64,000 nt of DNA from Bolinopsis microptera (Eukaryota; Ctenophora; Tentaculata; Lobata; Bolinopsidae), in the NCBI RefSeq assembly GCF_026151205.1, contig NC_087084.1:7055394-7119393 (forward strand), read 5' to 3'. The position numbers and the translations under genes were made by a program. The notes beneath the pieces were generated by a model. It did no database searches and was not told the origin of the DNA. It saw nothing but the letters and a program-made list of their open reading frames with translations. Position 1 is the first letter of the stretch; every line of letters begins with the position of its first letter. Below are positions 20,026 through 32,687 of the stretch, one piece after another.

Positions 20026-23000
20026 ATGGCGCTCCCGTTTCTTCCGGGACATTCCACCAACTCCAACGTAAGTACATGATACTGAATTTGAAAGAGTTTA
20101 AATCATTCAAAAATCATAGATCCATCAAAAGGTGCTGCTCTATCGTCTTAACCATAATTTCTATATCAGCTTGGAGTGGATAACTTCCGAAAGCCTCATG
20201 CATTCGATATGCGAAACGGAGTCCCCGTATTTGTCGGTGAAGAAAAGGCAGGCATTGGAGGTGAGCAACAATGATATCAAGTTTATTCGTTAATCCACTG
20301 GTTATAATCGTATTCGAGCAGATATTTTTGCATCTAGGATATCTTTATCCTGCACAAAAACATCTACAAATACTGGTATTATTATGCAAAAGTAACGACC
20401 AGTTTGCCTATTTTGATAGGGCTGAACTACGTGCCTATTCACCGGTGCTATCCCGCTACTGAACAGTACTGCAGCTTTTGCCTGCTGACTTTCGTCCCTG
20501 GGCCAGTACGCTGCTAACTATCAACCTGGACCCCTCAAGCTACCGAGAGGAGCCCATATTGGCACCGATCTTAGCGTGGACACCAGCTCAACATAGCACA
20601 GCGCAGCCCAGAACTCCCTATCTCAAGACATTCCAGCCGTTAACGCCTTCAAGTAGCTGGATTACAGGCTCACGCCACAGAGCCCGGCTATTGAAGAGGA
20701 AATATGAGATGTTTAAAGTGATGAATTAGAGTGATTATTCCTTATATGGAATAATGCGGAGACTGTTGTGTGCTCACTTTCTCTGCAGCAGTGACTGACT
20801 AATTTATCATATCTTGCCTTGTGCAATGTGCACACGTTAATATACGTTAGTTTTTATATAGTTCTGTCTTCTGACCACTGCTTCTGCTTGACACTTTTCT
20901 TTGCTTGTCACTGCTTGTCACTGGTCATTGCATCGTAATTTCACAGTTGAAGGCCCATGGCCTGGGGAGTGTCAAAACGTCCAACTGATATGCAAAGTTA
21001 CTACGAAATGGCAGCCCCTGATAGCTGAGCATCATAAACGCTAATCACTGGCTGTCACTGGAGCTGTCATTGGTTGTTATATATTGTCACAGATTCAACA
21101 GACACGGTCTCCTAAGAGAATGTTCCTTCCGGAAGATTCCTTGGCTTCGTTTCTGTGCTACATGTTTGAACTGAAGGACCCTGTATAGTAGTAGGTAAAT
21201 TCACATCTTAGACCCGATTGTGAATCCTCCTCTAAACTGAATCACTCTCCAGGTAAAGCTCTTCCGGGACAGAAGATCCCTCCCAAGTCTAAGATAGTCC
21301 CCAACGGAGCCGGACAGCCAGCCCCCTCCTGGGTGGTTCACGACCGGCAGGTTCTTCGTTTCAGTGCTTTCTTCCAGGAGGCAGTGCACGAGAAGAGGGA
21401 GGAGAAGTACAGGATCAGAAAGTGAGTTTTTGTGTAATCGTAAATTTAGTGTTTTCGTGTTTCTCTTGGGTAGTAAGGTGATAGAATAATGACGAACTCT
21501 TTACTTAAAATTCGGCAAATTTATTATTCAAAAAAAGTAATTTGTATTTATCTAAGAATTATGTACAGCCACATAAAATCAACACCTCACCCTAGTTGCA
21601 CGATACTCTACTACCTGGAAGACGACAGTATCCAAGTCAACGAAGCCCGTCAGGAAAACAGCGGTATTCCTCAAGGAACGCTGATACGCCGACACCGCAT
21701 CTCCCAGCCACCACCAAACGACGATCAGTTCTACACAGTGGAGGCGTTTAATGTTGGCAACGCGGTTACTCTTTACGGCAGAAACTTCACCATCAAGGTA
21801 CTTTAGTCTGAAACTGGTGTTTTGATACATGCTGGATAGGCCACATTTTTGTGGCTCCTAAAATGATCAATATTTGTTTGAAATATCAATCTGTTCTTTG
21901 GTTCATAGTTCATTCTTCGGTTCATAGTTCATACACTGTATATATTAACACACTTCATCCCACAGGACTGTGACGAGTTCACCCGTAACTTCCTAACTAA
22001 AACAGGAGCTAAAGTACCGGTGGCAATGTCCACTGAACCTGCTGATCCTTACTTTGTACACAGGAAGAACCAAGCTGCCACCATGCAGCCTCATAGGCCT
22101 TACGAGAAGTGTGATACACTCAAACAGGTTAAGAAAACTTCCTCTTCCATTATCTGTGCTTTTTCCCGTTTAGTATTCCTTTCTCTTTTTAAATCATCCG
22201 CCCTGTTTGTTTTGTTTTTGGAAATATCATGTACTTTTCAGCTTTGATTATCTGAAAGTCAGAATGAAAAAAATTAAAAATAATCATAACATTAAAAATT
22301 AAGTTGCACTAATATTGCACTAAAGTTGCACTGATATTGCACTAATATTGCACTAAAGTTGCACTAATATTGCATCGCTGTTGTATAACATTTCCACTTT
22401 CCAGTTCCTGGACAACGACAGAAAAGTACTGCGATTCTACTGCATCTGGGATAACTCTAGCGAGATGTTCGGAGATGTTAGGGAACTTGTCCTCCACTAC
22501 TTCCTAGCTGATGATACTATCGAGATACGCGAGGTGATCAGAGCTAACTCCGGCAGGGACGCCGCTCCTAAGTTCTTGAGGAGGAGTAAGGTTCCTAAGG
22601 TAAGAGTGACGAGGAAATTGGGCTGTTACACTATTTGCTCGACTTTTAGTTGATGGGATATTGTCGATACCAACTTATATATGAGTTGTATTTTCTATAT
22701 GAATGCCCATTGCCCTATCGAGAAGAACAATGTGCATCATGTGCCTTTATCATGTGCCTTTATGCTGTTTATAATAATAACTGTTTGCACGTGCAGGAAG
22801 TAGGCGCGCTGCACAAGCCCGGTGAAATAACAGAGCGAACAATCCTGAACGTATTCGGCCCCATGGGACACGGAGGACGATACATCCTGGACTCTCTAAA
22901 AACAGGAGCTGTGGACAAGTCCTGTTACACTGATGCTGATCTGACTATTGGAGCTAAGGTTAACGTGTGGGGCAGGGAGGTGACGGTCTGTGATATGGAC

Positions 23001-24347
23001 GAGTTCACTGCTCACCATTACGCCTCTAAGTTCTCCGTTGGTGAGTTTATTTAAATTTATGTTGAGATTGTAGTTTTTAATTAAGGGAGTTGTTCATTGT
23101 TTTTCGGATGTTGACATTGTAAATATTAAGAATTAAGATATGTACATTATCTGATTTCTCTCAAGTCCTCTTTCGCTCATTTTTCCCTTAATGAAGTGAC
23201 CGCATAAAACTGTCTAGTGTATATTTTCGTTTAAATTAAAAACGACCCATCTCTCTCACAGCAAAGAACACCCCAATCCACTACAAACAGACGGAAGCTG
23301 CTAAGATTGAACGTGAGATTCCACCTTACAATGGCTGGGGATCCGAAGAGGACTCCAGAGCTAACTGCCTGAAACTCATCGCTCAAGCTCCTAAACGAGA
23401 CTTCATCAAATTCATGAAGAAAGACAGGTGGGTCACTGCAGATATTTCAACTTAAGGGGGCCGGGGGGGGGTCTTCATCAAATTCATGAAGAAAGACAGG
23501 TGGGTTGCTGCTGATATTTCAACTTTAAACTGATTATGATGTAAACAATAAATATATAGTCCATTAGAGACAATCCCTTTACGAGGGGCTTTCAATCATC
23601 AGAATATTGATTTAACATGCATGTTGAGAAACTGTATTTAAATAATCTGGTTAATGTGCATATAAAGTGAGTAAATAAGAATCCAAATAAACACATAGTT
23701 TTAGTATGTTTTTGTTTAAGTAGGATATTTTTTAAATGTCGCTTCATCATTAGAGCCACTTTCAAGTAAGAAATAATCTAACCCTCACCTTTTCTCAGAC
23801 AAGGACTAGACAGTCACGTGTTACGCTTCTTCGCCAGACTCGACACCAACCGACCCATCGACATGGACCGAACCTTTATCATTTCCTTCTTCCTGTCTGA
23901 TGATACTATCTCCGTGTTTGAGCCGGAAAAGAGGAATTCTGGTATTGTACACGGCAAATTCATCGAGAGAAGCAAGATAATGAACCCAAGTGGTGGATAC
24001 TACCAAGCTGAGGTGAGATAGGATTGTGAGAGTGAGATTTTATATTTTGCTCATCGCAAAATTATTGGTTTTTAAACCTTCAAAAGTTGTTGATCATTGA
24101 AACCGTTACTACTCTACTGAAAATAACTGCCGGAAAATATAGAAATATTTAAACTGGATACAGAACCCAATCATTCTTAGTCTTAGTACTACAATTATTA
24201 TTCTCAATTTATTATAAAAGTTCTACAAAAGTAACCTACCTCACATTTCAGGATATTTACGTAGGAGCCGTGGTAAACTTCAGATCGCACCAGTTCGTTA
24301 TTACCGATGCTGACGAGTACGCTCTTTCTTACGCTGAGCAACACAAG
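20026..24347 (+). CDS. EFHC1: EFHC1/2-type protein with three DM10 domains (10 exons, C-terminus not found)
   Basis: EFHC proteins bind axonemal microtubules as microtubule inner proteins of cilia. Exons, all with GT/AG borders and matching phases: 20026-20067, 20170-20260, 21253-21421, 21596-21797, 21966-22127, 22405-22599, 22797-23040, 23262-23427, 23799-24012, 24252-24347, giving 527 open codons. The start MALPFLPG matches the family's N-terminal LPFLPG motif. DM10 domains lie at about residues 72-180 (VLRFSAFFQE, YYLEDDS, ENSGIPQG), 223-340 (VLRFYCIWDNS, YFLADDTIEIREV) and 424-527 (VLRFFARLD, FFLSDDTISVFEP, RNSGI). Human EFHC1 is 640 residues with a C-terminal EF-hand; that part was not found downstream, where a minisatellite begins. 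It could equally be EFHC2-type. Confidence 0.93.
20480..20710. other. GC-richer block in EFHC intron 2
   Basis: This block is more GC-rich than its surroundings and not conserved with any coding exon. Its end, 20652-20690, resembles part of the primate Alu consensus (agtagctgg, attacaggct, gcccggcta). It may be chance, a 7SL-like relic or a foreign sequence. No open frame with recognisable protein was found. Confidence 0.35.
23400..23527 (+). repeat. local duplication of an EFHC exon-intron junction
   Basis: The last 28 bases of exon 8 plus about 28 bases of the following intron (23400-23455) are repeated at 23472-23527 inside that intron, separated by a G-rich stretch. The second copy keeps the donor gacagGTGGGT, so two equivalent 5' splice sites lie 72 bases apart. 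Use of the downstream donor would add about 72 bases; the first added codons hit a stop (TAAG after ttcaact). Confidence 0.75.
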
Positions 24348-24467
24348 GTAATTAGCTAATTAATTAATAGCTAAAAACAAAGTATTTTGATTATTTCTAG
24401 TGGTGATATCTCGTAGATAATATCATGCCCAGCTAGTAGTAGCACAAACTGCACTGGCATATCATTG

Positions 24468-24985
24468 ACACCACTACATCCTACACACCACCACATCCTA
24501 CACACCACCACATCCTACACACCACCACATCCTACAGGCTACACACCACCACATCCTACACACCACCACATCCTACACACCACCACATCCTACACACCAC
24601 CACATCCTTCACACCACCACATCCTTCACACCACCACATCCTACACACCACCACATCCTACACACCACCACATCCTACACACCACCAGTCACCACATCCT
24701 ACACACCACCACATCCTTCACCACCACATCCTACACACCACCACATCCTTCACACCACCACATCCTTCACACCACCACATCCTACACACCACCAGTCACC
24801 ACATCCTACACACCACCACATCCTACACACCACCACATTATACACATCCTATACTACACACCACCACATCCTACACAACACCATATCCTACACACCATCA
24901 CATCTTAAAAATCACCACATCCTACACACCACCACATCCTACACACCACCACATCCTACGCACCACCACATCCTACACAACAGCA
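24468..24985. repeat. 17-bp minisatellite (CACCACCACATCCTACA)
   Basis: About 30 copies of a 17-base unit, with short variants (catccttcacac, agtcaccac), directly after the last recognised EFHC exon. Because 17 is not a multiple of three, all frames stay open and give long spurious His/Thr/Pro-rich frames. It probably lies in an EFHC intron or 3' flank. Confidence 0.85.
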
Positions 24986-25618
24986 CCAACTTCATACCAA
25001 GAGCAAATGTTTTATGGACATACGTTTTCAGGATTGATGAACTTAATCGAGATGCTGAAACTTCAAAATTGAAAGACAAGAATTCAGGAAATTCGGTGTC
25101 TCTCCCTACACCCAGTCAAGACAGGAGTGTTCTTTCTTTTCCTTGTCATTTTCTTAGAATAGTAAATTATTTGTCATCGACGTGCTATCAGTTGAATGTT
25201 TTGATTAAAATGTTCCAATAGTGATTTCAACTTAATCACATATCACTTAATATCTTTGTGAATGTTCACACACTGAAAGCAAAATTCAGTTTTTCTTTAA
25301 ACCAACGATTCTTAAATTTATGTTTTAAAGCTTTATTAATTCTACGGGCAAAAAACCTGCACTTGAAGCATGAGTATGACGTTATAGCAACTGAAGGAGT
25401 ATGAGATGGAGTGGGATAACAAATGGCATCATACCTCTATCTCCGTACTGAAAGAAAGGGACAACTGGGTTTACACCCGAATATATTTACTTTTCAGAGT
25501 TTCTTTCTCTTGTGCTCAAATGTATGTGCATGCTTCTGTTTAACATGTTTTCCAATTCTGTGGAGGATAAAAATTCTTGCAATATCTGCAAATCCTCCAG
25601 GGCTTATGACATCTAAAT
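24986..25618. other. no gene recognised
   Basis: I looked for the missing EFHC terminal exon here. A candidate acceptor (ttttcag at about 25025-25031) would give a stop after one codon in the required phase, so it is not supported. Nothing else is recognisable. Confidence 0.35.
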
Positions 25619-26275
25619 TTATGATTGCTCATGTTTTGGATGCGTAAAAGATCCTACGGACAAGATTCGACCGGGCAGGTTAGACCTAAATTGGGGATCG
25701 ATGGGTTTAGAGCTAATTCCTCGTAAGAAAAGTGACGATTTGTGCGTCCTTCGCAGTGAATGTCTTAGTACACTTGCGTGTTGAATTTCGTTACAATATT
25801 GGCAGACAAAGCGTTCCTCCAGAGGTTGATTCACAAACGTCGTGCGACATGATTTCCATATACCAGCTGTGGCGAAAAAACTGTTACAATTTCTTGCAGT
25901 CTATATGTAGTTTTGATATAAAAGTCTCTCTCCCTTGTTCTTTATCTAAGGATGTCCCTGCGGTCAATTCTGAGTTGAGACAGTGTTTACAATAGTACAC
26001 TACGATCATCGGGATTTAAAAGAAAGGACGGATCTTTCTGTCTGTGCTTCCACAGTGATGCCTTGATCCTTTGAAATCGTATTTTGAACATGCCATCAAA
26101 CCCGTTTTGCCCTAGTAAGATGCTTCTTTACATGAATTTCCAGTCCATTTTTGACTACCACAACGTTCACACTTCGAACAAGCGGACACCGACATTATCG
26201 TGCATTGCCCGCAGGTGTACGTTAAAACCAATCTTATTATAAGCCTCAAAAGAGCACATCTCACAATAAAAGCTT
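25619..26275 (-). pseudogene. C2H2 zinc-finger sequence with broken frames
   Basis: On the minus strand several finger cores can be read in different frames: FYCEMCSFEAYNKIGFNVHL followed by RAMH near 26250-26200, a CSKCERCGSQKW...EIHVKKHL unit near 26170-26100, a CSKYDFKGSR...SLWKHRQKD unit near 26080-26010, and FVCQYCNEIQHASVLRHSL ending RRTH near 25810-25740. Each needs a one- or two-base shift within or between fingers. It differs from the two zinc-finger families in the first 17 kb. It could be a decayed gene or an indel-rich assembly patch, as suggested for the genes at 32.7-38.1 kb. Confidence 0.55.
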
Positions 26276-28560
26276 GAATTGGTACCGCTTTAGAGCCAGT
26301 TCAACATTGGTACAACTCGCTGGTCACAGTTGCGCCTTCTCAATATCATCATTTGTTATGACTGGGTTTCGTGATAGTTTCCACCACTTCTACATAACAA
26401 CTCACCAGAAAGCGGAAGCAATATGGTTACTTATTGTACAATCGACTGAATGCTGGTTGTTTGGACTTCTTGATTGTGAAGCTAGTGGAAGTGGGCTCAG
26501 AAGATTTTAATTCAAAATCTAACTATTTCTTTGCTGATTGTAGAAGATGCCGCACAAGTAACCATGCACATTTAGCCATACCTTAACCTAGAGAAATTAC
26601 ATAAATCCAGTAAACATTACCATTTAGTGCAGTGGTAAGATCACAGGCCCATGCAAAAAAAAACACTTTTTTCACAGTCAAACTTAAAATATCAAACCAT
26701 CCGGTTTGTGCATGACGTAGTTCGTTGAACTCCTCCAAGTTTCCAGGTTCAGTATTCACCATCACCCTCCAGCCCCACCGACTCCGTAGTAAGTTCGTAA
26801 CATCCCAGGACCACCAGGAATTTGTTCAGCTTGAATCGCTGGCCTCTGGAGCATCCTCAGAGTGATACCAAAACTGAGATGTTACTGTGTCAGGAAGTCA
26901 GGACGTGGTCTACAGTATTTGAACTATTTAATGCGTCAGAATTTTAATTGTGTCAAAAACTTTTTAGGATTTTCGAACTTGATTTATCCGTATAGGGACA
27001 CTGAAGCAAACGATCTGAAGTTAGCTTGTGTTATCATACAGAAAAATGACACCTTTTTTTTCCGAAACTCCAATCAATAGCTCCCACGCCTACTAGTTAC
27101 TACACTTGCCAATCACACTCTAGAACCAAAACCCGTCTTGTACAACCCCTACCTTTAGCATGCCACTGTTTCTCCACGAGATATACTCGCCTGAAACCGC
27201 CGGGACCTGCTACAATGTCCCAAAGTAAATAGGGATGGCCCCATGTTCACGTAGTTCTTGTTCTTTTGGTAAATGCCCATCCTATAAAGCGTCCCACCTC
27301 ACCATCCTTCACGCCCGCTCTGTGGGTTATTAACAATAAATTTGAATGATTGGAGTACATATATAAATATCTATTGGCTCAAGGATAGCCTATAGTTATT
27401 ATTTGTTACTAATCTAATAAGGTAGTGAATCATAAAGCGCACTCGCAGCAATAACATTTATCCCTGAACAATAATTGGAGAAAATTGTCCGGTCCTGCAG
27501 ACAGCAAACCATTTCTAACTTATTTATCTCATTTAAAATTGGGATCCTAGTAAACTCCTAACGTACTGCATAATACATAACAAATAAAAGTGTAACCTGT
27601 TCTGGAAAATTACAGAAGCAATGCTCTCGAAAGGTTACTCCCTAGTTCTTGAATCTCTCAGATCTTTTTCTGTAATTGGTCGAAGTATGGGCTATGGCTT
27701 TCTGTATCCAAGAAGCAGTTTCAGTCGAAACAAACCTGAATCAATGAATTGGAATTGAGGAAGGACATATTGTGAATGATCAAGTTTTGTCTTATTCGTG
27801 GGGTGCATCTAGCGTGAATACTGAATAAGTATAAAGCGCCACAACATAGTTAAACGAATAACCAATAACCAGAGACAGTAGTCATGACAACAATCTCCTA
27901 GTTTCATCTCTATCGTGTTCTTTTCTTGGTCCGATGAGTTGCTGTATAAGGGGGAGACCTTGAAGTAGTTCTCGTCATTTCCTTCCACAGTGTGGTTTAG
28001 ACAATCCACTCTACTGTGACAGATGGTGAGATGGACGTACCTCCAATCTCTGTTGTGCTTTGGAAACCTGAGTTAATACCGGTCAAGGATCAACCGACAG
28101 CAGCATGTAAAGAAATTAATAGAACTTGCATTGTTAGCATTCATATTAAATGCGGGAATGAATTTTCCCGCAAAAAAAAGGCGTATTTGGGGGAGATATG
28201 AGAAACATTGACGATTGAGCTGAAGAAAGAATCTAAATGGAGAACCACGTAACGTCAATGTAGTGACCAAGACCCCGCCTCCCTTTCTGAACACTAGCTT
28301 TGTATAGGCTCTTGTAATCATTGCCCTTCTTTTCCCAGACCTGCCCCCTTCCGTACCCACCTCTCTGCGAATTGTGTCAAATTACTGGTGCAAGTGATTA
28401 ACCAAAGTAGTAACCATTTATAGATAACACTGCACTGTGATCCAAGAAACTAAAAATGAGAGGGAAATTTCAAAACAGTAAAGGTTCAGACCAAACATCA
28501 ATGTACAGGGGCCCTTTCTGACGAGACTTCCTTGAATAAAGAACTCAACAAACAACTAAC
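26276..28560. other. no gene recognised
   Basis: Short open frames on both strands with no recognisable domain. Further pieces of the zinc-finger sequence may extend to about 26.5 kb but could not be read. No repeat structure was noticed. Confidence 0.35.
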
Positions 28561-28735
28561 CATCATCTTGAGAGCAGCCTCACTGTACCAGTCCCACCGG
28601 CACTCTTGTTCCCCCTTGTTTTCCCCTTCAAACAGCTGGTCCCCCTCGTCCGACTTCGCTCCTGGTTGTGTTCCCCATGTTTCACTGACGTGGGAGTGGA
28701 CCCAGTCAGGATCAGAGCGTGATCCTCTCAAGTAG
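28561..28735 (-). CDS. putative exon of an unidentified minus-strand gene
   Basis: The frame reads GSRSDPDWVHSHVSETWG, then an acidic GDQLFEGENKGEQE stretch, then RWDWYSEAALKMM, and ends at a good donor (ATG|GTTAGT on the minus strand at 28560). Its composition (Trp- and Asp/Glu-rich, no low complexity, GC-richer than flanks) looks coding. I do not recognise the family. It may belong with the membrane-segment frame at 28785-28991 in the same strand, but the frame linking them is broken. Confidence 0.4.
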
Positions 28736-28784
28736 GTCCTGTTCTGGTGGCCAGCTAGGGAGGAAACGAGGTGGTGAGATGTTA

Positions 28785-28991
28785 AAGTACGTCCATGTTG
28801 ATGAAAAAATCATGAAAAGCAGCCAAACACAAACTTGCAACCATGATCATATAGATCAATCCACCCATCATTGAACTCCTCGTACCATCAGCCTCACCTT
28901 CAGGGTTGGGAGACAACAGCCCTGCTGGGGAGAGTAACTCTCTGTTTATACACTGGGACTGAGGATCTCCCCGCCACTCAAGAAACGCCAA
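28785..28991 (-). CDS. putative exon with a transmembrane segment, unidentified
   Basis: A minus-strand frame contains GEADGTRSSMMGG followed by about 20 hydrophobic residues (LIYMIMVASLCLAAF) and HDFFINMDVL, then a stop. It lies just upstream (transcription-wise) of the exon at 28561-28735. A related frame upstream at 28978-29232 includes TKKRLLEHINTEYIVVVG. The pieces probably form one gene whose frames are disturbed by indels. The family was not recognised. Confidence 0.35.
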
Positions 28992-29232
28992 CCACCACTA
29001 TGTACTCGGTGTTGATGTGCTCCAGGAGCCGCTTCTTCGTCGGGGGAGTAGTTGTTGTTCTCAGTGGTGGACGACTCATGGCGGTTTTTGTGGTTTTTGA
29101 GTGTCGTTGTAGGGACCTCGTACCGTTGGATTGTTTGGACTTTGGTATCGGTGTTATCTCATCCCTCGTCCGACACCCTAGGTGATGCAGGAAGTGTAGG
29201 GGCGATGTCACTTCTAAAACCGGGTGTATCAT

Positions 29233-30830
29233 ACGAAGGAAAATTGAGGTCTAACAGGGAGAAATTGAACCAATAATAAATTTTAATAGGAGTTGAGGTA
29301 GGCAAGCTATTTGACATGATGACCAATAGTAACATTCCCTCATCTCATCATTCAACGATTCAGTCCCAGTCCAAGTATTTTCCATTGAAACAACAAAAAA
29401 AAGGTGTTCATCTACAAGAGAACGCAGTACTTAATGTGACGTTTCAAAAATTTGAACACTCTCAAAAACTTCCTGGCAATCCAGGACAAGGATCACTTGA
29501 GAATTTTAGTTTCCGCCCAGTTTATCTGACACACATTCATTGTCTTGTGAGTTTTCAGACTGTACTGCGGTAGTGAAACGTTTCAACAAAATCACAAACG
29601 TAGTCGTAGGACTTTTTTGGCTTTTTCTTGAGGATATTTCTTTCTTTATGTAGAAGTTCCTGGTATTTCTGCCAAATGTTGAAACTTCGGATCATAACTT
29701 CTGATTTAGTAGCGCCTTGCAAATATTCGAGTGTTCATCTTTTGATTCAGCTTCTTTGAGGAAAGAGTTGTACTTAACGCTCCATCCATCTCGTAAGTGC
29801 TTGTCAATTTTCTCGACCAAAGGAGGGCGAATTCTGCGGCAAACATTCTTCTTTTGGTATATATCAGGCCACTTTAGATGCAAAAGTGTATGACAATATT
29901 TGACACTTAGTTGGAAGAAATGCAACTCTTTTTATTGTGAAACAGCACATTAAAGATCAAACTCGATTTCTTTTTGTAAAAGAAATTGAACACGTTTTAC
30001 ATTCCATTATTGTTTCAGCGACTTGTGTTTCGTTTCGTTTGTGGTATTCAAGATATGACTGGTACTTGCGGTTTTTTGTTTATCACAGAAGGGCAAGCAA
30101 TGTGCTCCGCCGAATCTTTGCATTTCGAGATAACAATGAAATTCTAGGGTCCGAACGTTACTAAAAAATTTATCGCAGTTTTTTTGCAAGGATAGGTTGT
30201 TTTGAGGCGCATGCGGTGTCTCATTACCATGATTTTCGAGCCGATGGCTTATTCGAAACTTAGATGGCAAGTTGTACCAGCGTACTGATTTTTTATTACG
30301 ATTTCGTTTGCAAACAGTGAGTGGAGCCAAATGCTCCTGACGTCGATGCTTCACAATGTTTGGTTGTAGTTCCTTTGAAGCCACATTTCAACGAACAAGA
30401 AAAGGGCCGTTGACATGTCTTTTCGATGAAATCTCGAAACGCTATTTAGAAAAATAGTATTCCACAGTGAGGCATCGAATCCGATGGTTGATAAATTTAC
30501 GGCATTGCATGCTATATCGTCGATGCAAAGAAAGTCCCACTTTGTTATGTCCAACATACTGCACTGGGTAACAAGAGAAAGTATCACTACAAACAACAAG
30601 TCTGCTTGAAGCTCTGATGATGAGTTTTGAGATTCTCTTGGTGTGGACCATCTTCTGGCACCGCATTCCTTACCTTGCTTCTGTCGGTCTGTTTCATTGT
30701 TTTCAAACAGCCAACACTTCATACGTAATAATACCGTTTGGGCCTCGATATAGAAGTCCGTAATTTCACAATCACCCCATTCTTTAGAGTGATAAATTCT
30801 TGTTTTATACAGCACAGTAGATCAGATAAA
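29233..30830 (-). other. cluster of broken minus-strand frames, unidentified
   Basis: Several adjacent minus-strand frames (29692-29925, 30007-30384, 30351-30815) look more coding-like than their antisense partners (for example KSVRWYNLPSKFRISHRL and a CLPFCDKQKTASTSH segment) and are joined by frame changes. This may be one gene or transposon remnant with indels. No domain could be named. Confidence 0.25.
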
Positions 30831-32070
30831 CGAGGGTCTGTGGACAATCTTTCAAATCGACACTTTCTTTTTTGATGGTAAAACTTCCATGGTGACATTC
30901 ATGATACTTAAAAGTGATTTGACATAGGGATAGGAGGAAACTGTTTTTCTGAGGATCCGGTCTGGAAAGGGTTCCATCACAATTTTCATTTAAAAACTAT
31001 TTAAACTAGGTACATACAACACATTGATATGAAGTACATGGTTTACCCAATATCTGACGCTACAGGGTCAGAGGGGGGCTATCTCTGAGCATATTTTCAT
31101 CGAGCTGGAGTAAGAACTTTACTTCAAAACCCAAATTCTCAGATAATAATTTCACATTGATGTTTCTGACATGGCCATAATCAAGATTTATGGAGTCAAT
31201 TGGTTGATAGCATTATATGCAGAGATCATAAAAGTAAGCGGGCTATGATGAGAATGACGATAGAAATTTACAACCTAACATGAAAGTTATATGTTAACTG
31301 AATTCAAATACCCCTACACATACCGCGAAAAGACATTTAACTAGTACTATCGTCCTGGAAATTGTTTTCTTTTTTTCCTGCTGCAAAATTCGATAAACAG
31401 CAACATAAATTTATAATAAAAGTTTTTTATCTATATAAATAATATAATAATAAAACCAATTTCGATTTTAATTGAATTATGAACTTTGCATTGGCAAGAC
31501 AGGCCTAACCTTACAATCACCTTACATCTAAATCCTTTATCCTACTCGTGTATGAATGTTGATTCCACAAATTAGTAATTCCCACAAAATATGAAAAACA
31601 TTTACATATTTCTAAGACATTCCACACATAACCAACGCCTAAGCTCTGAATCACAGCAAAAGGAGTTATTAAATAGAGTACCCTAAAAGTTAAAATTGAA
31701 ACTCTAAGACTTGGGACTTCGAGACATTACTGCTCAACGTTGCATCTGTGACAAGCAGCTCTACTTCTGGACGTCTTTACAATACAGTGTAACTCTCTAT
31801 CATTACTTCCTTAGCTCACCGCGATAATCAGTTGATGAACTGTCCATGTGACTTTATCATTAATCTCTAATATGTGTCGCTACATAACACTGAATTTAAG
31901 AATAATAGTTAGTTTAAGTGGGAGGATTTGTGTACGTCATAGAATTGTTACATTATTCGACAATTGAAATCAAAAAGAAAAATTTCAGAGCTTAATGCAA
32001 CACACTGGACCCTAATATTATGTTATGTAAAATACATTTTTTTGATAGTAGTTTCCACATTATAAAGCTA
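30831..32070. other. no gene recognised
   Basis: AT-rich, with no supported coding sequence. The last exon of the WARS1-like gene should lie in this direction (minus strand, below 32.7 kb), but I could not read it with confidence. Confidence 0.35.
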
Positions 32071-32687
32071 ATAATGAGCTAAGAATGTAGGGGGTTAAAT
32101 AATGTAGCTAATAATGTAGCTAATTATTGTAGCTAATAATGTAGCTAATAATGTAGCTAATAATGTTGCTAATAAGTAGCTAATAATGTAGCTAATAATG
32201 TTAGCTAAAATTTAGCTAATAAAGGAGCTATTAATGTAGCTAATAATGTGCTAATAATGTAGTATTAATGTAGCTAATAATGTAGCTAATAATGTAGCTA
32301 ATAATGTTTATCTAGTAATGTAGTTTAATAATGTAGCTAATTAATGTAGCTAATAATGGTAGCCTAATAATGTACTAATATGTAGCTAATAATGGAGCTA
32401 ATAATGTAGCTAATTATGTAGCTAATAATGTACTATGAATGTAAGCTAATAATGTAGCTAATTTAAGTAGCTAATAATGTAGCTAATATGTAGCTATAAT
32501 GTAGCTAATAATGTAAGCTAAAAAGTAGCGTAATAATGTAGCTAATAATGTACTAAAATAATGTAGCTAATAATGTACTAATAATGTACGAATAATGTAG
32601 CTAATAAGTAGCTAAATAATGTAGCTAATAATGAAGCTAATAATGTAGCTAATAAGGAGCGATCATGGAGCTAATAAATGTACTAAC
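32071..32687. repeat. 12-bp minisatellite (GTAGCTAATAAT) with many indels
   Basis: About 50 copies of the unit. Unlike the other arrays in the window, copies differ mostly by single-base insertions and deletions (gtactaata, aatggtagcc, ataaatgt). It lies in the last recognised intron of the WARS1-like gene. The error pattern resembles raw long-read sequence. Confidence 0.85.

Noticed and set aside
24465..24908. His/Pro/Thr-rich plus-strand frame of 147 codons
   Set aside because: Reading of a 17-base minisatellite; all frames stay open because the unit lacks stop codons.
25021..25140. Candidate terminal exon of the EFHC-like gene after ttttcag
   Set aside because: In the phase required after 24347 it stops after one codon, and the sequence does not resemble the family's EF-hand tail.
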